DNA of 64,000 nt from Streptococcus entericus DSM 14446. GTDB lineage: Bacteria; Bacillota; Bacilli; Lactobacillales; Streptococcaceae. Below the pieces are notes generated by a model that searched no databases, had not been told where the DNA came from, and saw nothing but the letters and a program-made list of their open reading frames with translations. Position numbers and translations under genes: made by a program. The stretch spans positions 185,974 through 249,973 of the forward strand of contig NZ_KB904156.1 of the NCBI RefSeq assembly GCF_000380025.1, read 5' to 3'. Within the stretch, counting starts at the first letter, position 1. Each line of letters opens with the position of its first letter. Shown one piece after another: positions 51,307 through 60,185 of the stretch.

Positions 51307-52082
51307 TTGATCCTATTGCAGTTGAGTTAGGTCCATTTAAAATCCATTGGTATGCGCTTTGTATCGTGACAGGACTCTTTCTTGCCATTTACCTTGCAAA
51401 AAAAGAAGCACCACGCAAAAAAATAAAGCCAGACGATGTGATTGACTTTATTTTAATAGCTTTTCCGCTGGCCATCCTTGGGGCTCGGCTGTACTATGTC
51501 ATTTTTCAATGGCAGGATTACGCAGCTAACCCCGTCAAAATTTTCGCCATTTGGGAAGGTGGACTTGCCATTTATGGGGGACTGATTACTGGTGCGATTG
51601 CCCTCTTTGTTTACTCCTACTACCATTTAATCGAACCGCTTGATTTTTTAGACATCGCAGCTCCAGGTGTGATGATTGCTCAGTCTATTGGGCGTTGGGG
51701 CAATTTTATCAACCAAGAAGCTTACGGCAGTGCGGTTGATTCGTTGGCTTATCTGCCTGAATTTATCCAGAAGCAAATGTATATTGATGGTAGTTATCGT
51801 CAGCCCACCTTTCTTTATGAAAGCCTGTGGAATCTAGTTGGATTTATCCTTATCCTTATTTTGCGACGTCGCCCCCATCTACTTAGACAGGGTGAACCTA
51901 CCTTCTTCTACCTGATTTGGTACGGCATAGGACGCTTTGTCATCGAAGGATTACGAACAGATAGTTTAATGTTCGCAGGTTTACGTGTGTCTCAATGGCT
52001 ATCGGCCCTCCTAGTCATCGCAGGCTTTGCACTTGTTGTTTATCGTCGTTATAAACTTAACCCACCTTATTATCAAGAATAA
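51303..52082 (+). CDS. lgt: Prolipoprotein diacylglyceryl transferase
   Basis: This 259-residue integral membrane enzyme adds diacylglycerol to the lipobox cysteine of prolipoproteins. It has seven predicted helices, the H-W-Y-A motif near residue 15, the conserved arginine in G-A-R-L-Y-Y, and the signature [13 protein letters not shown]. Its clients in this window include the lipoproteins at 93, 29856 and 58679. It is translationally coupled to hprK. Confidence 0.97.
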   Translation: MIDPIAVELGPFKIHWYALCIVTGLFLAIYLAKKEAPRKKIKPDDVIDFILIAFPLAILGARLYYVIFQWQDYAANPVKIFAIWEGGLAIYGGLITGAIALFVYSYYHLIEPLDFLDIAAPGVMIAQSIGRWGNFINQEAYGSAVDSLAYLPEFIQKQMYIDGSYRQPTFLYESLWNLVGFILILILRRRPHLLRQGEPTFFYLIWYGIGRFVIEGLRTDSLMFAGLRVSQWLSALLVIAGFALVVYRRYKLNPPYYQE

Positions 52083-52093
52083 AGGAGTATCTT

Positions 52094-52486
52094 ATGGACT
52101 TAGTTGGAATCTCGTTACTTATTATTGCCATTGCTTTTGCTGCATTGGTTGTCTATCTCGTGATACTGTTGAAAAATGTCAATGAAACTGTTGGTGAAGT
52201 TCGCCAAACGGTCAAGCTCTTAACCAGTGACGTTGACACCACCCTTCACCATACCAATGCTTTACTAGCAAAGACGAATGTTTTAGTTGAAGATGTTAAT
52301 GGGAAAATCAATACCATCGACCCAGTCTTTACAACTTTAGCAGATTTATCAGTCAGTGTGTCAGATTTAAATCAGCAGGCACGTAAATTAACTAGCAAAG
52401 CTAGCAACAGCAGTGCAAGCACATTTGGTAAGGTTGGCTCAGCAGCAGTTGTAGCTAGCAAATTATTCAAAGGGAGGAAAAAATAA
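52094..52486 (+). CDS. DUF948 family protein
   Basis: This 130-residue protein has one N-terminal transmembrane helix (about 4-24), then a long helical, coiled-coil-like region with V-N-E-T-V-G-E-V and a Ser/Lys-rich end. DUF948 genes habitually follow lgt in streptococci. The function is unknown. It shares the last base of its stop codon with the start of the next gene. Confidence 0.85.
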   Translation: MDLVGISLLIIAIAFAALVVYLVILLKNVNETVGEVRQTVKLLTSDVDTTLHHTNALLAKTNVLVEDVNGKINTIDPVFTTLADLSVSVSDLNQQARKLTSKASNSSASTFGKVGSAAVVASKLFKGRKK

Positions 52487-52776
52487 TGGGTAAATTATCT
52501 CGTAAAATCGGGCTAGGTCTGGTTCTTGGTGCCGCAGCTGGTCATTATCTGTCAACCGAAAAAGGTCAACAGCTAGTCATGAAAATAAAAAAAGGCATAG
52601 CCGCCTATCGTGAACAACCAGACTATTACCAAGAACAAGCCAAGGCTTTTGTTAGCGAACAAGTGGCTTATGTGAAAGAATTGGTCAAAGAAGAGTTTGG
52701 TGAGCCATCAGATGCCGAAATCCCTTCAGCAGATGCTGAGGATATCATCATCACCTATACTGACGAAGACTTATAA
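52486..52776 (+). CDS. YtxH-like protein
   Basis: This 96-residue protein has a short N-terminal hydrophobic segment (G-L-G-L-V-L-G-A-A-A-G-H-Y-L) and a charged helical body with an acidic tail, in the manner of YtxH-type general stress proteins. It is the last gene of the hprK-lgt operon. Its stop codon lies inside the long inverted repeat at 52773-52820. Confidence 0.75.
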   Translation: MGKLSRKIGLGLVLGAAAGHYLSTEKGQQLVMKIKKGIAAYREQPDYYQEQAKAFVSEQVAYVKELVKEEFGEPSDAEIPSADAEDIIITYTDEDL

Positions 52777-52820
52777 CAAATAACTCACTCCTAGCATATT
52801 AGGAGTGAGTTATTTGTTAT
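52773..52820. terminator. Perfect 21-bp bidirectional terminator
   Basis: A perfect 21-bp stem (52773-52793 with 52800-52820) with a 6-base loop contains the stop codons of both convergent genes. It could serve both transcripts, although neither side has a long T run. Confidence 0.7.
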
Positions 52821-53103
52821 AGTGCTTAATAAGAAGTTCTTTGACGCTATAAACGGTCAATAAACTGCTCGCAATAGCAAGCGGTAAAGCAAAGAAGGCT
52901 GAGAGCTTAATCGCTAAGAAAAGGAAGGACAGCATAACCGTCAAGATGCAAAAAACTGACAGTTGAGCAAAAAATGCTAGTTCTTCAACATCAATATCAC
53001 TGGTGTTAAGATTAAGTTCATCAAATGTTTGGAATTTTGGGGTTTCTTGGACGATGTAGTCGTTTAAAAGACTCTCATCAATTTGTCTCAAGGGACTAGC
53101 CAT
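52810..53103 (-). CDS. DUF3270-like small membrane protein
   Basis: This 97-residue protein has a charged N-terminal half and two hydrophobic helices (about 45-65 and 68-85) with a basic end. Size, layout and genome context resemble the streptococcal DUF3270 family. The function is unknown. An AGGAGG ribosome site precedes the start. Its final codons lie in the shared inverted repeat. Confidence 0.65.
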   Translation of the reverse strand: MASPLRQIDESLLNDYIVQETPKFQTFDELNLNTSDIDVEELAFFAQLSVFCILTVMLSFLFLAIKLSAFFALPLAIASSLLTVYSVKELLIKHYNK

Positions 53104-53319
53104 ACTTGCCTCCTTTCTATCATTCTTCTATGTGCTTCTATCATAACATAAAAAAGATGACTTTTTTGTGACAAAAAGATTACAAAAGTTTCTTTTATGT
53201 TACAGATAAGAGACGAAAATAATTGTTGCTGTAAAATTATCATATATCGGTTAAAATTGGGAAATTTTTCCTATTTTTTGCTATAATTGTAGGAAAGAAG
53301 AAAAAGAAGAGGTAACACG

Positions 53320-54546
53320 ATGACTTATCCGAATTTGTTGAACCGTTTCTTAGTTTATGTCAAAGAAAACACGCGTAGCAATCCTGCCAGCCAGACGACA
53401 CCATCAAGTCAAAATCAGGTTGACTTTGCCCTAAATATTTTAAAACCTGAGATGGAGCGCATTGGTCTGACGGATGTTCATTATATTGAAGAAAACGGCT
53501 TTTTAATTGGAACTTTGCCAGCCAACGATCCAAGCTTCCCTTATAAGATTGGCTTCATCTCACACATGGACACTGCTGATTTCAATGCCGAAGGGGTAAA
53601 CCCACAAATCATTGAAGATTATGATGGCGGTCATATTGAGCTGGGAACATCAGGTTATGTCTTATCCCCTGATGATTTTTCAAACTTGAATAAGTATCAG
53701 GGTCAAACGCTGATTACTACTGATGGTACAACCTTGCTGGGAGCTGATGATAAGGCAGGAATCGCTGAAATTATGACGGCTATGGAATACCTCATTGCTC
53801 ATCCTGAGATTAAACACGGTGAGATTCGAGTGGGATTTGGTCCAGACGAAGAAATCGGTGTTGGTGCAGATAAGTTTGATGCGGCTGACTTTAATGTGGA
53901 TTTTGCTTATACAGTGGATGGCGGGCCTCTTGGCGAATTACAATATGAGACCTTTAACGCAGCTGTAGCGGAGTTGACTTTCTTTGGTCGTAACGTTCAT
54001 CCTGGCACAGCTAAAGATCAGATGATTAGCGCTCTTCAACTAGCGATTGATTTTCACAATCAGTTGCCTGAAAAAGACCGTGCCGAGCATACGGAAGGGC
54101 GTGAGGGCTTTATCCACTTGATGGATTTGTCAGGTAATGTCGAAGAAGCTAAAGCCACCTACATTATCCGAGATTTTGATGACGATGATTTTGACGATCG
54201 CAAGATGCTTGTAGACCGCATTGCTGACCATATGAACGTTTTCTTTGGTATGGAGCGCGTGGGTCTTGAGATTGAAGACCAATATTATAACATGAAGCGG
54301 ATTATTGTCAGAGATATGACGCCGATTGAACTGGCTAAAAAAGCCATGGAAAAGCTGGATATCACTCCTATCATTGAACCAATTCGTGGTGGAACAGACG
54401 GTTCTAAAATTTCCTTCATGGGTATTCCGACACCGAACCTCTTTGCCGGTGGCGAGAACATGCATGGACGATTTGAGTATGTTAGTTTGCAAACCATGGA
54501 GAAGGCTGTTGATACCATTATCGGTATCGTCTCTCACAAGGATTAA
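53320..54546 (+). CDS. pepT: Tripeptide aminopeptidase (peptidase T)
   Basis: This 408-residue M20 metallopeptidase releases N-terminal residues from tripeptides. Zinc-site motifs are visible: [26 protein letters not shown] (catalytic and metal Glu) and the late G-G-E-N-M-H-G-R. The length is normal. A TGCTATAAT extended -10 lies about 40 bases upstream. ebsA follows after 3 bases. Confidence 0.96.
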   Translation: MTYPNLLNRFLVYVKENTRSNPASQTTPSSQNQVDFALNILKPEMERIGLTDVHYIEENGFLIGTLPANDPSFPYKIGFISHMDTADFNAEGVNPQIIEDYDGGHIELGTSGYVLSPDDFSNLNKYQGQTLITTDGTTLLGADDKAGIAEIMTAMEYLIAHPEIKHGEIRVGFGPDEEIGVGADKFDAADFNVDFAYTVDGGPLGELQYETFNAAVAELTFFGRNVHPGTAKDQMISALQLAIDFHNQLPEKDRAEHTEGREGFIHLMDLSGNVEEAKATYIIRDFDDDDFDDRKMLVDRIADHMNVFFGMERVGLEIEDQYYNMKRIIVRDMTPIELAKKAMEKLDITPIIEPIRGGTDGSKISFMGIPTPNLFAGGENMHGRFEYVSLQTMEKAVDTIIGIVSHKD

Positions 54547-54549
54547 CGC

Positions 54550-55041
54550 ATGATTAAAATTTTTGGCAAGGTGCGTTACCACTGGCAACCAGAGTTATCC
54601 TTAGCCATCATTTATTGGTCGCTGGCTTGGTTGCCAACCTTTTTCGCTCTTTCTTTGATTTATGAGCATAGCAGAGCGACGCATCTGATTTTTGGTGGTT
54701 TTTGGTTAACGGTTATCCTAACGATTTTTGGCTTTCATCGGTATTTTACTATCGGAGAGGATGGTTATCTTGGGATCACATCCCTCAATCCATTTACCAA
54801 GAAAAAAATACCGATTTCAGCCATTGAAAAGGTTGAAATTAGCAAGTATCGTGTGTCTTTACGCCTCACTGATCATCAAAAAAAGACCGTTTTCATGCGA
54901 AAATGGCCAAAAAAATATTTTTTAGATGCCTTGGCGATTCACCCAGCCTTCAACGGCGAAGTGGAATTACACGATAATTTGACCCGTCATGACTATTTCT
55001 GGGCTTATCGCAAAGATAAAAAACCTTCAGTCAAGGACTAA
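54550..55041 (+). CDS. ebsA: EbsA family membrane protein
   Basis: This 163-residue protein has two N-terminal helices (about 17-37 and 46-63) followed by a PH-like beta domain. It resembles EbsA of enterococci, once described as pore-forming, now of unclear role. In streptococci ebsA is commonly next to the ferredoxin and cmk genes, as here. It starts 3 bases after pepT without a strong ribosome site, so it is probably coupled. Its 3' end overlaps the convergent ferredoxin gene by 15 bases. Confidence 0.7.
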   Translation: MIKIFGKVRYHWQPELSLAIIYWSLAWLPTFFALSLIYEHSRATHLIFGGFWLTVILTIFGFHRYFTIGEDGYLGITSLNPFTKKKIPISAIEKVEISKYRVSLRLTDHQKKTVFMRKWPKKYFLDALAIHPAFNGEVELHDNLTRHDYFWAYRKDKKPSVKD

Positions 55042-55221
55042 CGCCTTGGTCGGGCAGGATTTAACAGCTAGTAGGGTATCGGGACTATCTGGAAGAACCT
55101 TAACGAGGTCGTCACTGTCGGCAAACTTTACAATACCATCGTCATGGTAATCAAAAACAGCAGAATAGGTTTGGCAAAGACCACAGGCGATGCATTTTTC
55201 AGGAATCAAAGATACTTTCAT
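55027..55221 (-). CDS. Ferredoxin
   Basis: This 64-residue protein has a single cluster site: the motif C-I-A-C-G-L-C near residue 10 and a later C-P near residue 57, giving four cysteines in all, enough for one [4Fe-4S] cluster. It matches the small low-potential ferredoxins found in streptococci next to cmk. I start at ATG 55221; an open frame continues upstream but is promoter DNA. There is no ribosome site, and the -10 box lies only 6 bases ahead, so the mRNA may be leaderless. Confidence 0.88.
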   Translation of the reverse strand: MKVSLIPEKCIACGLCQTYSAVFDYHDDGIVKFADSDDLVKVLPDSPDTLLAVKSCPTKALVLD

Positions 55222-55227
55222 AGCACT

Positions 55228-55256
55228 ATTGTAATACGAAAACTTAGAATACACAA
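55228..55256 (-). promoter_or_regulatory. Ferredoxin promoter placed for a leaderless transcript
   Basis: On the minus strand TTGTGT (55251-55256), a 17-base spacer and TACAAT (55228-55233). The expected start of transcription falls at or next to the ATG at 55221. Confidence 0.55.
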
Positions 55257-55267
55257 GAGGAAAACTG

Positions 55268-55741
55268 ATGAAAAAATTATGGGATACCAAAGCCTTCTTG
55301 GCTGATGATAAATCAGGTCAAAAAAATAAGTCAATTGAATGGTTCAGTAGTTACTTTCTGACGATTTTATTGGCAGCTTTCTTGCTTATCGTGGTTTGTA
55401 TACTGGCCTTTATTTTATGGACATCAAACGGCGGCAGCAATCAAGAACAAGCAGAACAAGCTTTTTATGACCCGAGCAAATCGAGCAGTTTAGTGTCATC
55501 AAGCACTGAGGCACCAAGTCAAACTGAAGAAAAAGAAACGACTGAATCAAGTACAGCTTCATCGACATCACCGTCAGCTACTGGCGAGACCCTAACAGTT
55601 ATGTCTGGCGAAGGTGCGGGTCAGATTGCAGCACGAGCAGGTATTTCTCTCGAGCGTCTCTACGAACTCAACCCAGATAAGATGGTCGGTCCTGGTGGCA
55701 CTTGGTGGGCAAATCCAGGTGACGTGGTTATCGTCAATTAG
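55268..55741 (+). CDS. LysM-domain membrane-anchored protein (SAG1386/EF1546 type)
   Basis: This 157-residue protein has a charged N-terminal part, one transmembrane helix (about 35-58), an acidic Ser/Thr/Glu linker (about 60-105) and a C-terminal LysM module with [14 protein letters not shown] and L-N-P-D. It would bind peptidoglycan outside the membrane. It resembles the SAG1386/EF1546 family found upstream of cmk. cmk starts 10 bases downstream, so the genes are co-transcribed. Confidence 0.85.
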   Translation: MKKLWDTKAFLADDKSGQKNKSIEWFSSYFLTILLAAFLLIVVCILAFILWTSNGGSNQEQAEQAFYDPSKSSSLVSSSTEAPSQTEEKETTESSTASSTSPSATGETLTVMSGEGAGQIAARAGISLERLYELNPDKMVGPGGTWWANPGDVVIVN

Positions 55742-55751
55742 AAAGACAGGT

Positions 55752-56435
55752 ATGAGAAAGATTAGAATTGCCATCGATGGACCTGCTTCAAGTGGTAAGA
55801 GTACCGTTGCAAAGATTTTAGCAAAAGAACTTGGTTACACCTACTTAGACACAGGTGCTATGTACCGCACAGCGACTTACCTAGCCTTGCGGGCAGGACT
55901 GAAAGAGCATCAGGTATCTGATATTTTGGCTTTGATCGATCAGTATCCAATTGGCTTTGGAATAGCAGAGGATGGCACACAGACTGTCTTTGCCGGTAAA
56001 GAAGATATCACTTTAGCCATTCGACAAAACGACGTGACGGCCAATGTCTCTTGGGTTTCCGCATTGGCGGAAGTGCGAGAAAAACTGGTTGCGGAGCAAC
56101 AGCGGATAGCCCGTGATGGAGGAATCATCATGGATGGTCGTGATATTGGGACAGTGGTCTTGCCTGATGCGGAACTCAAGATTTTCTTGGTTGCGTCCGT
56201 TGAGGAAAGAGCAGAGCGTCGCTATAAGGAAAATATCGAAAAAGGTATTCCAGCAGACCTTAACCAGCTCAAGCAGGAAATTGCTGAGCGGGACTATAAG
56301 GACAGTACGAGAGCAGTTTCGCCGCTCAAACCAGCTGACGATGCGATTCATTTTGATACAACTGGGGTGTCTATTGAGGGTGTCGTCGTATTTATCTCAA
56401 AAAAAGTAGCTGAAATCCTTGACAAGGACCAATAG
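55752..56435 (+). CDS. cmk: Cytidylate kinase
   Basis: This 227-residue enzyme phosphorylates CMP and dCMP. It has the P-loop G-P-A-S-S-G-K-S-T near the start, Y-L-D-T-G-A-M-Y-R, and the D-G-R-D-I-G-T motif with V-S-P-L-K-P-A late. I start at ATG 55752, where the P-loop is at the normal distance; an open frame upstream overlaps the LysM gene and is not used. The ribosome site is AAAGACAGG. It precedes infC, which has its own promoter. Confidence 0.96.
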   Translation: MRKIRIAIDGPASSGKSTVAKILAKELGYTYLDTGAMYRTATYLALRAGLKEHQVSDILALIDQYPIGFGIAEDGTQTVFAGKEDITLAIRQNDVTANVSWVSALAEVREKLVAEQQRIARDGGIIMDGRDIGTVVLPDAELKIFLVASVEERAERRYKENIEKGIPADLNQLKQEIAERDYKDSTRAVSPLKPADDAIHFDTTGVSIEGVVVFISKKVAEILDKDQ

Positions 56436-56447
56436 ATAACGTATAAT
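56419..56447 (+). promoter_or_regulatory. infC-rpmI-rplT promoter
   Basis: TTGACA (56419-56424), a 17-base spacer and TATAAT (56442-56447): an exact consensus, overlapping the end of cmk. Confidence 0.85.
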
Positions 56448-56604
56448 AGTCATAATGAGAAAAGCAGAAGTGAGAACTTCTCGCCTTGCGACTTAGGTTG
56501 TCTGGCCCTGACATGTCAAGATTCCATCAGGAAGATTATGTGTGCGGGCTTGATTTATCAAGTCCGCTCTTGTTTTTCTCTAAAAATATGAAGAGGTGAA
56601 GAAC
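56448..56604 (+). promoter_or_regulatory. infC operon leader, probable ribosomal-protein attenuator
   Basis: A leader of about 150 bases with several complementary segments (for example GAAGTGAGAACTTC) ends in a terminator at 56542-56578. In many Firmicutes this leader is controlled by L20, the last product of the operon, through premature termination; here that is inferred from position and architecture. Confidence 0.6.
56542..56578 (+). terminator. Attenuator terminator in the infC leader
   Basis: GCGGGCTTGA and TCAAGTCCGC pair with one G-U around a 4-base loop, followed by TCTTGTTTTT. Confidence 0.75.
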
Positions 56605-57126
56605 ATAGCTAAGAAGGATTTGTTCATTAATGACGAGATTCGCGTTCGCGAAGTTCGTCTCGTTGGTCTTGAAGGTGAGCAGTTAGGCATTAAGCCCCTG
56701 TCAGAAGCGCAAGCTCTTGCTGATCAGGCAAATGTCGATTTGGTTCTCATTCAGCCACAAGCCACACCGCCTGTTGCAAAAATTATGGACTACGGTAAGT
56801 TCAAGTTTGAGTATCAGAAGAAACAAAAGGAGCAACGCAAGAAACAGAGCGTTGTGACGGTTAAAGAAGTACGCCTCAGTCCAGTTATCGACAAAGGTGA
56901 CTTTGAAACCAAACTCCGTAATGGTCGTAAGTTCCTTGAAAAAGGAAATAAGGTCAAAGTTTCTATCCGATTTAAGGGGCGTATGATTACCCATAAAGAA
57001 ATCGGCGCTAAGGTGTTGGCTGATTTTGCTGAGGCGACCCAAGATATTGCCATCATTGAGCAACGCGCAAAAATGGATGGTCGTCAAATGTTTATGCAAC
57101 TCGCACCGATTCCAGACAAGAAGTAA
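56605..57126 (+). CDS. infC: Translation initiation factor IF-3 (AUA start)
   Basis: IF-3 of 173 residues binds the 30S subunit and rejects non-canonical initiation. [19 protein letters not shown] and the C-domain V-S-I-R-F-K-G-R are typical. No ATG, TTG or usable GTG is well placed. GAGGTGA lies 5 bases before ATA 56605, while the in-frame GTG at 56596 is itself part of that ribosome site. An AUA start fits the known use of rare start codons for infC autoregulation. Confidence 0.93.
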   Translation: MAKKDLFINDEIRVREVRLVGLEGEQLGIKPLSEAQALADQANVDLVLIQPQATPPVAKIMDYGKFKFEYQKKQKEQRKKQSVVTVKEVRLSPVIDKGDFETKLRNGRKFLEKGNKVKVSIRFKGRMITHKEIGAKVLADFAEATQDIAIIEQRAKMDGRQMFMQLAPIPDKK

Positions 57127-57164
57127 CTTGTCGCCTGAAAAATTATTAAGAGGAGAAATCTATC

Positions 57165-57365
57165 ATGCCAAAACAAAAAACACACCGCGCATCAGCAAAA
57201 CGCTTTAAGCGTACTGGTTCAGGCGGTTTGAAACGCTTCCGTGCTTACACGTCTCACCGTTTCCACGGTAAAACTAAGAAGCAACGTCGTCAGTTGCGTA
57301 AAGCACGCATGGTTCACTCAGGTGACTTTAAGCGTATCAAGTCAATGTTGACGCGTCTTCGTTAA
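57165..57365 (+). CDS. rpmI: 50S ribosomal protein L35
   Basis: This 66-residue, strongly basic protein starts [14 protein letters not shown] and matches L35 along its length. It is the middle gene of infC-rpmI-rplT, with an AGAGGAGA ribosome site 11 bases before ATG. Confidence 0.97.
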   Translation: MPKQKTHRASAKRFKRTGSGGLKRFRAYTSHRFHGKTKKQRRQLRKARMVHSGDFKRIKSMLTRLR

Positions 57366-57418
57366 TCTTAGCATTGACCCTTAGACAGATTAGAGATAGA
57401 TATTTGGAGGAAAAATAA

Positions 57419-57778
57419 ATGGCACGTGTTAAAGGTGGCGTTGTATCACGCAAACGTCGTAAACGTATTTTGAAACTGGCGAAAGGTTACTACGGAGCTA
57501 AACATATCTTGTTCCGCACGGCAAAAGAGCAAGTGATGAACTCTTACTACTATGCTTACCGTGACCGTCGTCAGAAGAAACGTGATTTCCGCAAATTGTG
57601 GATTACCCGTATCAATGCAGCAGCTCGTCTTAACGGTTTATCATACTCTAAGTTGATGAACGGTTTGAAATTGGCTGAAATCGAAGTAAACCGTAAAATG
57701 CTTGCTGACTTGGCAGTGAACGATCCAGCGGCTTTCACAGCACTTGCTGACGCTGCTAAAGCAAAATTAGCAAAATAA
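57419..57778 (+). CDS. rplT: 50S ribosomal protein L20
   Basis: This 119-residue basic protein starts A-R-V-K-G-G-V and has [10 protein letters not shown] and [10 protein letters not shown], which are typical of L20. It is an early assembly protein of the 50S subunit and the likely repressor of its own operon. GGAGG precedes the start. A terminator follows directly. Confidence 0.97.
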   Translation: MARVKGGVVSRKRRKRILKLAKGYYGAKHILFRTAKEQVMNSYYYAYRDRRQKKRDFRKLWITRINAAARLNGLSYSKLMNGLKLAEIEVNRKMLADLAVNDPAAFTALADAAKAKLAK

Positions 57779-57784
57779 AAAAAT

Positions 57785-57818
57785 AATCTGGAACATTTAG
57801 TTGTTCCAGATATTTTTT
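57785..57818 (+). terminator. Terminator after rplT
   Basis: ATCTGGAAC and GTTCCAGAT form a perfect 9-bp stem with an 8-base loop, followed by six T. Confidence 0.85.
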
Positions 57819-58659
57819 ATGGTTCGGCTACAATGATTTCTTCAGTATCGTGTTTAAGTTCAGGTGTTTGTTCAATCGTCTTATCCATGTTGATAAGTGT
57901 CCATAAGGCTAGTCCGGCTAGAGGGACAAAGACAACGATAAACTCAATCCAGCTACCAGAGCTGACCGGCTCATTAATGCTGGGTTGAAAGTCGATAAGA
58001 AAATGGATTAGCATTGGCAACCAGAGGTTATTATAACCCACTCGCAGGGCCGCAAAGCTAAGACCAAAGCAGGTGGCGTAGAAAATCTGTTGAGCGACAG
58101 CAAGAGGTTCCGCTTGAGCAAGGTTTACAAGATGGAAGAGTCCAAATAAAACAGAAGTTGTCAGAGCAGTCTTGGTTAAGCTCTGCGATTGTGACCGAAA
58201 AAGTGAGAGAAAAGCGGTAAAGAATAGCCCACGTAACCAGATTTCCTCACCGATACCAGCAGTTGCAGCTGCCCAAAAACTTGGCAATATCAGTTCCCAA
58301 CCGCCTTCAAATAGACCAATCAGTCCAGGAATAAAACCGTTGTAAAATAATAGAGCAATGGCCGCGATAAGGTTGGCGTGAATGAGGTAGTTAATAGGTT
58401 TAGTCCAAGCGATCTTGGGAGAAAAGAGTCGTTGTCCGTGGATGATTTTCCAAATAATAGCTGCAAAGATGAGCGTTAAGAAGAACATGACTTCTAGCAT
58501 GACTGTCTGAGTCAGCATGACAGGGTGTCCTGTTACCACCAAGAATAAAGAGACCGCTATTGAGGAAAAGATAGTGACGAAGAATCCGCTAAAGAGAAGT
58601 AATGCGGCCTTGAAGAATAGACTTTTTGTATGTGTTTTAGAAATGATTGTATTGAACAT
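57817..58659 (-). CDS. CPBP family intramembrane metalloprotease
   Basis: This 280-residue multi-pass membrane protein has the CPBP motifs G-E-E-I-W-L-R-G (motif 1), F-G-L-F-H-L-V-N (motif 2) and H-F-L-I-D (motif 3), and an acidic C-terminal tail. The start is ATG 58659, 5 bases after AGAGGTGA, not the GTG 9 bases upstream. It lies 19 bases after the TlpA-like gene and may share its transcript. The substrate is unknown. Confidence 0.82.
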   Translation of the reverse strand: MFNTIISKTHTKSLFFKAALLLFSGFFVTIFSSIAVSLFLVVTGHPVMLTQTVMLEVMFFLTLIFAAIIWKIIHGQRLFSPKIAWTKPINYLIHANLIAAIALLFYNGFIPGLIGLFEGGWELILPSFWAAATAGIGEEIWLRGLFFTAFLSLFRSQSQSLTKTALTTSVLFGLFHLVNLAQAEPLAVAQQIFYATCFGLSFAALRVGYNNLWLPMLIHFLIDFQPSINEPVSSGSWIEFIVVFVPLAGLALWTLINMDKTIEQTPELKHDTEEIIVAEP

Positions 58660-58678
58660 AATGGTCACCTCTTAGTTC

Positions 58679-59230
58679 TTAATTAGCTTCTTGAAGCAGC
58701 TTTGTCAAGACGTCTTCATTGGTGCTGCCGAGCATGACTTGACCAACTGTACCGTCACTGTTGATGATGATATGAGTTGGGAAAGACGTTATGCCAAATT
58801 GACTTGCAAAACTATCTTTTGTGTCAAAAAGAACAGGATAGGTGATTTTACCGTCTTTGGCAACTGAGAGAATTTCTTGTTCACTGCTGTCCATTGGGCG
58901 TTGATTGTTAAACTTACTGTCGTTGGGAGAAACGACGGACAAGAAAACATAGTCGTCTTTATCTTTAAAGTTTTGGTAGACTTTTTCCAGTTCAGGAAAT
59001 TCTTGTTTGCATGGTCCGCACCAACTGGCCCAGACATTGATGTAGATTTTTTTGCCAGCATAGTCTTTAAGGGAAACTGCCTTGCCATCTTTGTCGACGA
59101 GAGTGACATCTGGCGCAACTTGTCCCTTGCTAATGCCAATCGGTTCTTGACTTGGTAGGAGGAGTGAGCAACCACAAAGTGTGAAAAGGGCGACAGCCAT
59201 CATAATGGCGAATTTAAATGATTTAAACAT
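58679..59230 (-). CDS. TlpA-like thioredoxin-fold lipoprotein
   Basis: This 183-residue exported protein has a lipobox L-C-G-C (Cys21) and a TlpA/ResA-type redoxin domain with W-A-S-W-C-G-P-C and the cis-proline in S-F-P-T. It should reduce or exchange disulfides on the outer face of the membrane and receive electrons from CcdA encoded upstream. In pneumococci such proteins (Etrx) feed methionine sulfoxide reductase; no msr gene is seen here. AGGAG precedes the start. Confidence 0.9.
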   Translation of the reverse strand: MFKSFKFAIMMAVALFTLCGCSLLLPSQEPIGISKGQVAPDVTLVDKDGKAVSLKDYAGKKIYINVWASWCGPCKQEFPELEKVYQNFKDKDDYVFLSVVSPNDSKFNNQRPMDSSEQEILSVAKDGKITYPVLFDTKDSFASQFGITSFPTHIIINSDGTVGQVMLGSTNEDVLTKLLQEAN

Positions 59231-59296
59231 GATAGACTCCTTTAGTATGGTAATTAGTTGTTGTTTTTGATGATAGGTATTGACCTGATAACCATG

Positions 59297-60001
59297 TTAA
59301 TGGAAGAAGCGGCTGATTGTAGTGAATTGGCCTGTGATAATAGACAGCCCGATAAGAATCAGCAAGATACCAGAAATGCGTTTTGTGTGTTTCATCAGAT
59401 GTTGGTGCTTTTTGAAATAGGCAAGAACTTTTTGAGAAAAGAAGGCAACTAAAACAAAGGGCAGGATGAAACCTAGGCAGTAGACGCTGATTAAAAGAAC
59501 GCTAAATATCCCCTGATGGCTACTGGCGTAGAGAAAAGCGCTAGCAAGGATAGGACCGATACACGGTGTCCAGGAGAAGCTAAACGTAAATCCCATAAGA
59601 GTGGCAAGCAAAGGTGTGACCTGTTGTCCAGCTTGATAGACTTTGTGTTTGGCTGAAAACTCTCGCTTGGTCAGTATAGTTTGAAAGAGGTCAAGCTGGA
59701 TTAGCCCCATGATGATGATGAGCAGACCTCCGATGAGCTGAATTATTTGCATGTGCTGGGTCAAGAGACGACTGAGCAGGCTGCTAGCAAATCCTAGAAC
59801 AAAAAAGGTCAGAGTAATACCTAAAACAAAGCAAAGGGTGTTGACCAGGATGCGTCGCTGAACAGAGGAATGTTCTATTTTTTCAGATGACACTTGTCCT
59901 CCTAAAATACCAATATAAACCGGTAAAATAGGCAAGACACAGGGAGAAAAGAAGGATAATAGTCCTTCTGCAAATAGCGCTAATAATTTGAAAATATCCA
60001 T
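59297..60001 (-). CDS. ccdA: CcdA family thiol-reducing membrane protein
   Basis: This 234-residue membrane protein has six predicted helices and the conserved cysteines in S-P-C-V-L-P and W-T-P-C-I-G-P. It carries reducing equivalents from cytoplasmic thioredoxin across the membrane to the TlpA-like lipoprotein. I start at ATG 60001 (M-D-I-F-K), which has an AAGAGG ribosome site; an upstream in-frame ATG adds a non-conserved stretch. It is first in the ccdA-tlpA-CPBP unit. Confidence 0.9.
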   Translation of the reverse strand: MDIFKLLALFAEGLLSFFSPCVLPILPVYIGILGGQVSSEKIEHSSVQRRILVNTLCFVLGITLTFFVLGFASSLLSRLLTQHMQIIQLIGGLLIIIMGLIQLDLFQTILTKREFSAKHKVYQAGQQVTPLLATLMGFTFSFSWTPCIGPILASAFLYASSHQGIFSVLLISVYCLGFILPFVLVAFFSQKVLAYFKKHQHLMKHTKRISGILLILIGLSIITGQFTTISRFFH

Positions 60002-60143
60002 AGGCGATACCTCTTTTATATCAATGTTTTTATGTACCCATAAGATAACACAAAAAGCAACCTTTGTCAAGATACACTTGATTTCTATTGATGCAATTGT
60101 TCATGAAGAAAGCGCAAACATACCTATGTAAGCGTTGTAACAG

Positions 60144-60172
60144 TTGACAGCGACGGCTGTTCAGTATAGAAT
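60144..60172 (+). promoter_or_regulatory. Promoter of the LCP-cls operon
   Basis: TTGACA (60144-60149), a 17-base spacer and TAGAAT (60167-60172), 14 bases before the first possible start codon of the LCP gene. Confidence 0.7.
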
Positions 60173-60185
60173 GGAAAGTAACTGA

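Noticed and set aside
60127..60142. cre-like TGTAAGCGTTGTAACA upstream of the LCP gene
   Set aside because: The palindrome is two bases too long for a cre site and the match is only partial; kept out of the feature list.
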